Assembly (NCBI GenBank): GCA_019044685.2
Contig: JAGTXX020000012.1
Location: 868,001-932,000 of the forward strand
DNA: 64,000 bases
Reading direction: 5' to 3'
DNA from: Nannochloris sp. 'desiccata'
Taxonomy: Eukaryota > Chlorophyta > Trebouxiophyceae > Chlorellales > Chlorellaceae
Position 1 is the first letter of the stretch, and each line of letters opens with the position of its first letter. The notes under the pieces are model-generated. The model was not told the origin of the DNA, made no database searches, and saw nothing but the letters and a program-made list of their open reading frames with translations. The position numbers and the translations under genes were made by a program. This document shows positions 20,554 through 29,956 of this stretch, in pieces.

Positions 20554-20558
20554 TTACA
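20554..20558 (-). terminator. Candidate TGTAA poly(A) signal, LeuRS gene
   Basis: TTACA on the plus strand is TGTAA in the transcript, about 28 nt after the stop codon. It sits in the 289-bp space before the GAPDH start. Confidence 0.45.
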
Positions 20559-20585
20559 TCATATTTATCATATATTACCAAATCT

Positions 20586-23500
20586 TTACTTGACAACCAA
20601 ATTAAGAATTTTATCTGCAACAAAAATTACTTTTTTCACTTCTTTCCCTTCCAACTGTTTTGCCACCGTGGTCAACCCCTGTGCCACCTCCAAGGCCGCC
20701 TCTTGACTGCAACCTTTCGGCACCTCTACAGTACCCCTGGTCTTACCATTCACTTGCACGGGTAACTTCACACTATCCTCTACAAGCAACGATTCATCAG
20801 CTACAGGCCAGGGCTCATATGCCAAACTCCCTTTCTCGCCCAACTCCACCCACATCTCCTCTGCAAGATGAGGGGCATAGGGCGCCAATAATAAAATAAA
20901 AGGCTTTAATACCTCTCTCGGTCTATTTTCCCATTTATACGCACCATTAACAAACTCCATCATGGCAGAAATACCGGTATTAAACCGTAATTCTTCAGTT
21001 TCCTCGGTTACTTTCTTAATAGTCTGGTGCAGTAACCGCAATTGCTCCTTGGATGGAGCATCGTCAGAGAGAGCAATCGTAGCAGGAAGAGGCGCACCAC
21101 CAGCGGTGGCATTAATATCTCCAGCAATAAGTCGGTAGACACGTGCTAAGAATCTATGCACCCCTTCAACTCCCTTTGTATTCCATGTTTTCGTCTCCCG
21201 TAACGGTCCCATAAACATTTCGTACAATCTGAGTGAGTCAGCACCGTACTGCCCAACAATATCATCAGGATTGATCACATTGCCACGCGATTTACTCATT
21301 TTATGCGCCCTTGCAGCTACCTTCACAGAATTATCTGCTTTAAGAACGTAGCCATTGCCCTTTGGTTCGACCTCAGTGGGGTCCAAACGTTGGACAGCGG
21401 CACCGGGTGCGCTCTCTTCTACGTAGCGTCCAGAAGTCGGATCTACGTGAACGGTGTATTCTACTTCACCAAGAATCATACCTTGACTGACAAGACGTTG
21501 GAAAGGCTCCGCAGTGGAGACGACACCAGCATCATAGAGGACCTTGTGCCAAAAGCGTGCATAGAGTAAATGGAGCACAGCATGCTCAGCACCACCAACA
21601 TAAAGGTCTACAGGCATCCAATATCTCTCAGCTTCTTCACTGACTAAGCGAGAGTCGTTTCCAGGGTCAATAAACCGGAGATAATACCAGCAAGAACCAG
21701 CCCACTGAGGCATAGTAGAGGTTTCTCGAGAGGCAGGACCACCTGTAGTAGGATCTTTTGCAGCAACCCAATCCTTTTGTTTCGCTAAAGGAGGGTCTGG
21801 AGTTCCACTGGGCGCAAAATCATCTGTATCTGGTAAAACCAACGGAAGATCCGCTTCGGAGATTCCCACAGGCGTATCGGAGCCTTCAGGATAGACCACG
21901 GGGAAAGGTTCACCCCAGTATCGTTGCCTTGCAAATAACCAATCGCGAAGTTTGTAATTTACTTGCGCACCACCGAGACTGGTTGTTTGCAACCAGGCAG
22001 TGGCTTTGGCCTTTGCTTCGTCAGTTGCGAGGCCATTCAGGTCCAAACCAGTAGACGAGTTTGAAGAGTTGACTGCTTTTCCGCCATATTGGGTAAAAGG
22101 AAGCTCTTCTCCGCCTTCAACTACGCGTTTGATAGGCAAATTAAACGTCTGTGCGAACTCAAAATCGCGAGTATCGTGACCAGGAACAGCCATAATAGCC
22201 CCACTGCCATAATTTCCCAACACATAGTCAGCGACCCAAATCGGCACAGGCTCGCCAGTCGCAGGATTTATAGCATAGCTGCCAGTAAACACACCAGTTT
22301 TGTGCTTTGCAAGCTCAGTACGTTCTAAGTCAGATTTTTTAGCAGCAGATTCTGCATAGGCCTTGACCTCTGCAGCGCTTTCACCCGTCGCCAAGAAGGA
22401 GAGCAGGGGATGCTCTGGAGCAACCACCATGTAGGTGACTCCAAATAGAGTATCTGGACGAGTTGTATACACTTCTAAAACAGCATCTTTAGGTAAAGTC
22501 GATCCATTTCCACCTTGTAATTCAAATCTCACATTGGCGCCTTCTGAACGGCCAATCCAATTTTTCTGCATTTCTTTAATTGAATCGCCCCAATCTAATC
22601 CTTCTAAATCACTAATCAACCTATCTGCATAGGCTGTAATTTTCAACATCCATTGCTTCATGGGCATTCGTACCACAGGGTGGTTTCCTCGCTCACTCAA
22701 CCCATCGATGACCTCCTCATTTGCCAAAACGGTGCCTAGGGCAGGGCACCAGTTGACAGGAACTTCTGCCTGGTAGGCTAAATCGCGTTTCAGCAGCTGT
22801 AGAAAGATCCATTGCGTCCATTTGTAGTAGGAAGGATCGCAGGTAGCGACTTCACGTTGCCAATCGTAAGAGAAACCAAGGGATTGTAACTGAGTACGGA
22901 ACCGGTCGATGTTTTTAAAAGTGGTAACAGCAGGGTGGGTGCCTGTCTGAATAGCGTACTGTTCTGCAGGGAGACCGAATGCATCCCATCCCATTGGGTG
23001 GAGCACGTTGTAGCCACGCATGCGTTTGTATCGAGCAATGATGTCGGTGGCAGTGTAACCTTCAGGATGACCGACATGGAGACCAGCACCACTGCAAGGG
23101 GAATAAATAGAAGAGAACAATTTAAGCTCTTAGCTGGAACTATTTCAATTTACGTCTTGTGAAGAGACATCATATTATTACTAAGAACGAGGAATACTCT
23201 GTCAATTCGTAAGCAATCAATGTCTTGCGGCAGGCGGGGAATTGGGGATGACGGGAAAAGTAGCACTAAATCATTGGCGTCAAATCGTGCATTGCTTACC
23301 TAGGGTAGGGGAACATATCTAGTGCGTAGAATTTAGGCTTTGAAGTATCCAGATCTTTGAATTCAGGGGTGCGGAAGGTTTGGTGCTCCTCCCAAAATGC
23401 TTGCCATTTCTCCTCAATTTCAGTGAAAGGATAAGCCGTGCTCTTGAATGCACCATTGGAATCGGGTCGTTCAACGGTAGGGGCAGCTTCAGTTGCAGGA

Positions 23501-23709
23501 GCTGCTGCCTTGCAACCTCTCCAGCCTATGCGAGAGAGTGGGAATGCAGATGGGAACGGATGAGACAAAGGCCTGGGGCCAACAAGGCAAGAGAGGCCCT
23601 TTGGTCCCAACCGATTGGATCCCAGGACTCCTCTGCATGCAATCTTTAACAATGTGCCAGACATGCCACTACGAGGGACGAGTTCTTGCCGATGGCAAAA
23701 CCTCTCCAT
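20586..23709 (-). CDS. Leucyl-tRNA synthetase, bacterial type, plastid/mitochondrial
   Basis: Two exons, 23709-23300 and 23091-20586 (208-nt intron), encode 971 residues of class I leucyl-tRNA synthetase. The joint makes AG+T (Ser) and restores [17 protein letters not shown], with the HIGH-type signature HVGH. The KMSKS motif is present near residue 735 (KMSKSRGN). The CP1 editing domain contains [12 protein letters not shown], and the C-terminus has the tRNA-binding [10 protein letters not shown] strand. The enzyme is of bacterial type, so it is organellar; the ~85-residue N-terminal extension with many Arg, Pro and Ser fits a transit peptide. ATG 23709 is used, with 23664 as an alternative. 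A candidate poly(A) signal is at 20554-20558. Confidence 0.96.
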
Positions 23710-24059
23710 TTGTATATCTAAAAAAATACTTCAATTCTTGCTTGCTTGATGTTATTTTACCATAAATATATAAGATTCAAATATAGAATACTATTGAATT
23801 GAATGCCAGCGTGAGTCTTCTTACCACTTATCTTTGATGATAGGTGGACAAGGACTCCTCTTGGAGCGTTGGGGTCACTGTGGGTGCCTTGATTACATTT
23901 GTTTCCCCACAGCCAAGAGAAACTATGATGAACACATCATAGCTGTTAGGTCGCCGAATAGCAGAGCACGGGGAAATTTAGAAACTAAGAGCTAACAGGA
24001 GGTATATTACTTTACAACACTTCCGCGGCAGGAGCACTCGAAAAGCAAAATATACTACT
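23710..24059. promoter_or_regulatory. LeuRS upstream region
   Basis: This 350-bp region lies between the 3' end of the small four-exon gene and the LeuRS start, both on the minus strand. It contains an inverted repeat with 9-bp arms (23824-23832 and 23839-23847, one G-T pair, 6-nt loop). TTACA at 24012-24016 is a candidate poly(A) signal for the upstream small gene. Confidence 0.4.
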
Positions 24060-24662
24060 CTATAAATCACGATCTGATAGTGCTTTTATTATAGGCTTCG
24101 CAGCTGAATCTATCGTCTGCAATATTCGATATTAATATGTAACAAGAACTAATGTTAGAGGGTTGGTAAAAACGAGTTCTGTCTGAATGACAATACCGCC
24201 ACCTTGGTATATGCTAAAGAATCAAAACTAACCTCATTCCATTTTCTAACCATAAACGCACGTGTACCAGGTCCAAATAGCTGTTCGTGGTGGTATTCCT
24301 GCAAGGCAGTAGATAAAATACAAAAGATTTGGTTGGATACTGCTGCTTTCTGCAAGGCGGCAGAGGGCAGGAAGTCTGAGTATAAATAAAAAGAGAATGC
24401 CAGAACCCACCTGGCTACTAGAGGGAGAGACTGGAGCTGCTCCTGGCAATGTATCCAGAACGCTGCGTGATGTTTTCCAAACTAAATTCTGCAAGGGTCA
24501 AGATACACGGACAAATATCAATTACACACCGACGAAACGCTTTCAGATCACATTGTTTGCCAACGAAGCTCTGCGCACCTTTGTGCTAATAAACATATAT
24601 GCACCAGCTGCAGTGCCTAAGAGGAAGCCGATATATCTCTGCTGCGATAGATACGATGCCAT
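24060..24662 (-). CDS. Small four-exon gene, uncharacterised single-pass membrane protein
   Basis: Four short exons (24662-24579, 24488-24411, 24349-24233, 24116-24060) join to a 111-residue protein. All three introns (90, 61 and 116 nt) begin with GT, end with TTGCAG-like acceptors and fall in phase 0. Every exon is open and the last ends in TAG. TGTAA follows 44 nt after the stop (24012-24016). The N-terminus (MASYLSQQRYIGFLLG, hydrophobic to about residue 26) looks like one membrane anchor. The rest is a soluble, mildly amphipathic part with EYHHEQLFGPGTR, MVRKWNETID and a C-terminal KALSDRDL. I recognise no family. An alternative acceptor inside exon 3 (CTTGCAG before GAATACC) would drop 17 residues. 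The gene shares a 286-bp promoter with the plastid PH-like gene. Confidence 0.72.
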
Positions 24663-24948
24663 ATTTAACTGCCGAACTTATAGATTAGAAAATTATACAA
24701 TTATTTGTCTGAAAAAGGAGCAGAGTCGATTTTAAAGGAAGGGGGTCTTATTCACTTTTAGTAAACACTCTGAAATTCAGTTAACTGAAATGGAAGTGCT
24801 TGCAACCACAGGAGCCAAGCAGCTAAATTGGTTTAACAGTTGTGTCCCAAATACCTACAAGTTATTTTCTCTATTTGATCTTGCTCATACAGCCCAGTCA
24901 CTCCACAATTTTCATTTTAAAGTCTAAAGACAACAAAGATACTCCACA

Positions 24949-25539
24949 ATGCGCACCCCATTCTGCGCCTCAAGCTCCTTCAGCACCTCCATCCCACGAT
25001 CAGTGCCTAGCTTCACCAATGCCCAACCTAAGTCCTTGAACTTAACCTGCCACAGGACCAACACACATAAGCTAAACACCCATGAACGCCGTAACACCCT
25101 AAGAGTGACTGCTACTGAAGGCGAAGCAGCCAGCGAACCTAAACCTGTGGTTGTTGACGCCACCGCCACCTCCAATGATTACTCTGCTGAAACTATCTTT
25201 TATGAAGGCAACGGCTCCAACGCAGAACTTGCCCTGAGCCTCCTTTTAGGTGCTACGTTAGTCTATCTTCCTCTCACCATGGCCTCTCTAGGCCGTCGTC
25301 TTTGGATGAATTATAAATTCACTGATAGACGGATCATCGTCGAAGTTAATAGCCCTCTTGTTAAAAGAACTGATGTCATAGAGTACGTAGATATTAAAGA
25401 AGTTAGAACAGCACCACGTGCATTTGGGCTTTGGGGTGATTGTGTGGTTTTCTTGAAGAATGGAAGCAGGTTGGAGCTGTTGGGATTAGAGACAATTGAT
25501 GAAATTAGAGATTATATTGAAGGGAAAATTGTCGATTGA
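24949..25539 (+). CDS. Plastid membrane protein with bacterial PH-like domain
   Basis: A single-exon 196-residue protein. The first ~55 residues are rich in Ser, Thr, Pro and basic residues without acidic ones, a probable chloroplast transit peptide. A hydrophobic segment (about 95-115, ALSLLLGATLVYLPLTMASL) follows. The C-terminal part has the bacterial-type PH fold pattern seen in YdbS/YdbT-like proteins: YKFTDRRIIVEV, EYVDIKEVRT, then WGDCVVFLKNG and a closing helix ETIDEIRDYIE. Plants and cyanobacteria have similar plastid proteins of unknown function. The assignment is by pattern and is moderately sure. Confidence 0.75.
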   Translation: MRTPFCASSSFSTSIPRSVPSFTNAQPKSLNLTCHRTNTHKLNTHERRNTLRVTATEGEAASEPKPVVVDATATSNDYSAETIFYEGNGSNAELALSLLLGATLVYLPLTMASLGRRLWMNYKFTDRRIIVEVNSPLVKRTDVIEYVDIKEVRTAPRAFGLWGDCVVFLKNGSRLELLGLETIDEIRDYIEGKIVD

Positions 25540-25718
25540 AATTTTTCAATTTACGGTTAATTTTTTAATTTGCTTTTATATTATTGAGTTACCTCAGCTT
25601 ATTTAATTGATTAATGTGAAGAGCCAAGAACTGCATTGGTTACATGTTTACATTGGCATGAAATCTGCACATTTAAATTGAGACTCTATGCACTTTCTGT
25701 ACGAGTTTCAAGAGATTT

Positions 25719-26356
25719 TCAATGTTGGGTCGTCACTCTAGATAGTTCAGCTTCGCTGCCATTACCCGCCAACCGTCTTCTACTTGGTATACTCGCCAAA
25801 GGAATCTCTTTCATCTCATCCTGAAGGCACAGCCATTCACTAAATACTGCAGTTATAGCAAAATTAACAAGTGTACACAACCACCAACTGGCCCCTCTCG
25901 GAACGCCATTGCTGAATAAAGACACTGCTAAAAGGTGAATAAAGTACACTGTAGCTGAGAAATCCAGGCATTTCTTGGCACGTTTGATTGCAAATCGTAT
26001 GGCAACTGACACTAGGAAAGAATTAATGAAGAATGCTATAGATACCATCCAACCTTGAAAATTGTTGAATGTTATTTGCCGCCAATCGAAAAGATGGAAT
26101 AAAGCGAGCTTGGGAGCGTAAGGGCCTGCACAAAATTGAGGAAGCGTGTTAAATTTGTAGCTTAATGTAGCATAGTCGTAGTAGTGTCTGCTTAAGATTG
26201 GAACAATTTAAGGAGAAATAGGGAAGGCTTTTGTTCTCTACACTAACCTACAAAGAGCGCCATGAGAACGGCACCGCCTATATAAAATAGGCCCTGTATA
26301 GCTGCTATTTGAGTCACTATTTGGACTGGATCCCATATTGTACTCCCATACAACAT
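25719..26356 (-). CDS. SYS1 family Golgi membrane protein
   Basis: Two exons, 26356-26248 and 26125-25719, across a 122-nt intron, encode 171 residues of the SYS1 family. SYS1 recruits the Arf-like GTPase ARL3/ARFRP1 to the trans-Golgi. The first exon gives GSTIWDPVQIVTQI, matching the family's WDP start. Exon 2 gives KRAKKCLDFSATVYFIHLL, SWWL and the C-terminal DEMKEIPL, all family hallmarks. Four hydrophobic helices are present and length is normal. The junction codon is G+GC. The C-terminal tail is about 25 residues longer than in animals. Candidate poly(A) signals lie at 25640-25652. Confidence 0.92.
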
Positions 26357-26785
26357 GGTTATATAATCTAAATGTTCGAAAATGCAAGAAGTAGGCTTTC
26401 TCCTATATGATGTGATCACAAACGGTCTAAATTAAATCAGTTCAGTTGAGCAGGTTTCAAAATATTTCCATTTGCTGCTGGTCCGATGAAAATGTATAGA
26501 AGGTGGGAGAGATACTGTATACTGTTATTTTTACCTGATACTTTCAACCTGTCTGGGAAAGGGAGAGCGCCAGACTGTTGAAAATTTTGAAACCGGCCCT
26601 GCCAGCTCAGCTCTTTGTCTCTCTAGTTCCTCCCATTTCCGTCGTCGCGCCAATGCCTAGGCACTATTTTAAATACCATCAAAGCATAAACCCGATTACC
26701 AGCTAACTTAATCTCGATACCTTCTAGTCAGATAATTTTAAGTTTGAAAACATCTTTAAATTTTCAGACAATTGTCACGAAACCC
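26357..26785. promoter_or_regulatory. Shared promoter region of SYS1 and CBS-domain genes
   Basis: This 429-bp gap lies between divergent genes. A TTTTCAG acceptor-like site directly precedes the CBS-domain start (26761-26767), so that gene may have a 5'-UTR intron. Nothing else is recognised. Confidence 0.4.
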
Positions 26786-27925
26786 ATGCCTACCAAGGAC
26801 GAGGCCCGGCATGAAGTGCATTCTCTATTGGCCGATATAGAATTAAACGATTATTTGTCAACCAAACCGCCATGTGGAGTGTTCACCATCTCTCCTGACT
26901 GTTCTTTAGCTGTGGCGCTTCACCGTCTTGCCGCTGCGAATGTTATTTCCGCTCCCTTGGTATCCGAAGACAACGAATACTTAGGATTTATTGAAGTTAT
27001 GGATATTCTTAGCGCTATATTTGAAGGCGGTCAGTGGGACCCTGACCTTTGTGCAGCTGAGCAACTCCCCGCTATTGCCGGCTTTCTACAAGAAACAGCT
27101 GTCACAGAAATACCACGCTCAAACGATGTAGAGGTCTTATATCGCACCCAAGGGAAAGTCACGTTACTTGAAATTGTTAAAAAGGGCTTTGTGCTCCCTG
27201 CTTTTAAGCTATGGTGCCACCGTCTAGCAATAGTTGATGTGAATGACAGCTCAGATGCTGCTGCCGGTAAAATCATCGGTGCTGGCGTAGCAAAGAAAGA
27301 ACATGAAATAATAAGTATATTTAGTCAATCTGACGTTGTGCGCTATCTAAACTCCCATTCATATCAACTTCCTACCTTTATGGCCACCCCCATCACCTTT
27401 TTCGGCCTCGGCAAAAAACCTGTTTTTTCGGTTCCGCACGACATGCCTGCTGCGGAGGCTTTTCGAACGATGCTGCTCGCTTCTGGAGTGACCGCAGCCG
27501 CGGTTTTACGTAATGGGAAGCTAGTAGGAAACCTCTCCCCGACAGATTTACGGGGAATCGCTCCTGAGGAGCTCGCACAATTAGATTTACCTGTCCTGGA
27601 TTTTATAGCTACAAGAAATCAGCGGGGTGATACAGTCCACGTTCCAGGCAGTCTAGCGTCCATTTATGGAGTAAAATCGCCTCGAACAGCTGTTACTAGT
27701 ACTGCTACGGGTAACACAAATGAGCAGAATCTTGCGTGTGTATCAATTAATGCTACTATGGGACAGGTGGTATCTCTTTTAGCCGAGAGAGGTGTCCATC
27801 GCGTCTATGTGATTGAAGAAAGGAACGACGGCGAAGAAGAAAGTAAACAAGATGGAGATGGGGTGGGAGGATTGTGTGGGATCGTGTCTCTTTCTGATAT
27901 TTTAACTGCTGTAATTGGGCCTTAA
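26786..27925 (+). CDS. CBS-domain protein, AMPK-gamma-like
   Basis: A 379-residue protein made almost wholly of CBS repeats, probably four, paired as two Bateman modules. Recognisable units include SLAVALHRLAAANVISAPLV, a module closed by SIFSQSDVVRYL, one with AAEAFRTMLLASGVTAAAVL, and a last one MGQVVSLLAERGVHRVYVI ended by GIVSLSDIL. CBS pairs bind adenine nucleotides. The four-repeat layout resembles SNF4/AMPK gamma and plant CBS proteins; a role as an energy sensor is only inferred. ATG 26786 is chosen because the upstream part of the frame has only a TTG and a splice-acceptor-like sequence. TGTAA follows at 27967-27971. Confidence 0.85.
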   Translation: MPTKDEARHEVHSLLADIELNDYLSTKPPCGVFTISPDCSLAVALHRLAAANVISAPLVSEDNEYLGFIEVMDILSAIFEGGQWDPDLCAAEQLPAIAGFLQETAVTEIPRSNDVEVLYRTQGKVTLLEIVKKGFVLPAFKLWCHRLAIVDVNDSSDAAAGKIIGAGVAKKEHEIISIFSQSDVVRYLNSHSYQLPTFMATPITFFGLGKKPVFSVPHDMPAAEAFRTMLLASGVTAAAVLRNGKLVGNLSPTDLRGIAPEELAQLDLPVLDFIATRNQRGDTVHVPGSLASIYGVKSPRTAVTSTATGNTNEQNLACVSINATMGQVVSLLAERGVHRVYVIEERNDGEEESKQDGDGVGGLCGIVSLSDILTAVIGP

Positions 27926-28078
27926 AAAGCAACCTATATCTATATTGGATATATTATACCAACCTTTGTAAAAAATACCAAGATGAACAAAAAAAAGTAG
28001 TCTACCTGGCAGTACTGAGCTCCAAAGACCAACAGTAAGCAGTGTTGGCGCAACAAGTATACTACTTGAAACTATTTT

Positions 28079-29506
28079 CTAAAACAAAGGCCAGGGTCCT
28101 CTCCACAATCTAACCCGTCCATCACTACCTGCTGTTGCTAACAAGGTCATCACGCCCTGTGGGCCTTCTACTTTAATCGGACACCACGCTATATCCTTAA
28201 TCTCACCACTGTGTGCTCCATGAATAACCTCAACCACTTTTCCGGTCGCTGCAGAAAGCATATAAATATCAGAGCCAGCAACAGCGGCGATTTGTCCGCC
28301 CCGTCCCCATGCAAACTTCGAAATCATTACTTTCCCTGCAGGAAGACCTTCTGTAGCTACGTTTTTAGGATCTTCTTGCTGTTTATAACGAACATTAATA
28401 TCCCAAATCCTTAAAGTTCCATCTTCGCTCGCTGTAACAGCTTGGCGGCTATCGGGTGAAAATTCCACGGCAGTAATTTTTTTCCGGTGTCCCTTCAAAT
28501 CCATTACTTTCTTAACCCCAGTGTTATTTCCAGTTCTATCAAACTCGACTTCATAGACTTTGACATCAGAAGCAAACGTAGCTGCTGCTATGAAGCGGCC
28601 ATCGTTACTAATAGCTACGTTATAGTTATTAAAGCCTCCGGTATCTAATCTTTTTAATAAAGGCAGCGTTGAACAGGCTAGATAGACGTTTAACTCAGTA
28701 TTAGGCGCAGCGGCGACCAGAACAGGGGTATTACCAGCCGCACCGCTGCCTCCACTACCACGTAAGCATAGACCACTAGCTGTCTTGCCACTAAATATAT
28801 TTTCAATATGTTCCTGGATTGCCGCTTCTTTCTGTGAGACATCTACAAAGCATAAACCAGCTGAACGGACACCTCCCTGCGTCATTACTGCCACTTGGGT
28901 GGTACTAGCACTAAACGCTACATCTTGCACGCCATGGCGCGTCAAGTCAAACTGCTTAAAGGGGATATTTTTGCCCGCGATGTCCACTGTGAGATCAAAT
29001 ACCCGCAGACACCGGTCTTCACATGCAGTCGCAAGCGATTTTCCATCAGAGCTGAATGAGATCCCAGTGACAGTGTCAGTATGACCTCGTAATCCGTTGA
29101 TAAATAGCTCACTGTCAGCATGACGATCTGGTCCACCAGCAGCACCGCTTTTTTTAGAGTTTTTAATTAAAGATTTTAAAGACACGCCTGCCTCTGGTTG
29201 CTGTTGAGATTGTTTTGATTGCTCGGCGGATGTATCAGAAGATTCCTCTCTTCCTGAGGGAGCAACATACTTTCCACTCTTTTTTGTGGGTTTGCCGGGC
29301 TTCTTCTTTATTTCTCGCTCGGCCTTGGGTCCTTCTTGTGCACCACCACCATGCCGAGGAATGGCGGCAACTAGGATTGACCAAATGCCAGAGACCAACG
29401 CCAAGATGATGTTGACGATGATATATGAAATAGAGAGGAATGAAAGAAGAAGCACAGCTTGCGTGGGTAGCGATAGTGCCAAGATATTGGACAAAAGTTC
29501 CTCCAT
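28079..29506 (-). CDS. TBL2-like WD40 protein with N-terminal membrane anchor
   Basis: A single-exon 475-residue protein. Residues about 15-50 are hydrophobic (AVLLLSFLSISYIIVNIILA and the following helix), then comes a lysine-rich disordered linker. A WD40 propeller follows from about residue 140: LRGHTDTVTGISFSSDGKSL, CEDRCLRVFDL, DLKGHRKKITAVEFSPDS, TASEDGTLRIWDI and GSDGRVRLWRGPW. This arrangement and the repeat sequences are those of transducin beta-like 2, an ER-membrane protein linked in animals to the PERK branch of ER stress. Its function in algae is not known. The 3' ends of this gene and the CBS gene converge over 153 bp. Confidence 0.88.
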   Translation of the reverse strand: MEELLSNILALSLPTQAVLLLSFLSISYIIVNIILALVSGIWSILVAAIPRHGGGAQEGPKAEREIKKKPGKPTKKSGKYVAPSGREESSDTSAEQSKQSQQQPEAGVSLKSLIKNSKKSGAAGGPDRHADSELFINGLRGHTDTVTGISFSSDGKSLATACEDRCLRVFDLTVDIAGKNIPFKQFDLTRHGVQDVAFSASTTQVAVMTQGGVRSAGLCFVDVSQKEAAIQEHIENIFSGKTASGLCLRGSGGSGAAGNTPVLVAAAPNTELNVYLACSTLPLLKRLDTGGFNNYNVAISNDGRFIAAATFASDVKVYEVEFDRTGNNTGVKKVMDLKGHRKKITAVEFSPDSRQAVTASEDGTLRIWDINVRYKQQEDPKNVATEGLPAGKVMISKFAWGRGGQIAAVAGSDIYMLSAATGKVVEVIHGAHSGEIKDIAWCPIKVEGPQGVMTLLATAGSDGRVRLWRGPWPLF

Positions 29507-29956
29507 TATTACTTATTACTTTGCGATCAACTGCCAAGATGACAAACCGTTCAAGCGCAGTTGGGTCTATGACCAGGCTCACAGGTACGAATTATATATT
29601 TTGTATATATTATTAAGATTTAGAGTCAGTTTGTTCTGTCTTCGTATTTCAGCAACAACCTGAAAAGCTGTCCAAGAGATGCTCCGTCCTTTATGCAACC
29701 TCTTTATACCTCACAAAAGAAACCTTGCGCGGCATTATCCTATTCAAACAATTCACCCGGAAGCATTCACACTGTTTTTCTAGGTTTGTTTCATTTATTC
29801 GAAGAAAGTAACAGTAAATTTCAATTCGCGATTACATTCAAAACTCTTCGCCAAAAGCATTCTTATTCGTCGTTCGAGACACTAGTTCATACCAATAGTA
29901 TGTCAAACTAGATAGATCATTAAAATTCACGGTTCCTTAAATAATAAAACCTTGTC
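29507..29956. promoter_or_regulatory. Shared promoter region of TBL2-like and MATE genes
   Basis: This 450-bp gap lies between divergent starts. ORFs of 72 and 125 codons cross it, but they resemble no family and have no splice support. No motif was assigned. Confidence 0.4.

Noticed and set aside
24397..24735. A 112-codon plus-strand ORF
   Set aside because: It is the shadow of the minus-strand four-exon gene; its translation has no family pattern.
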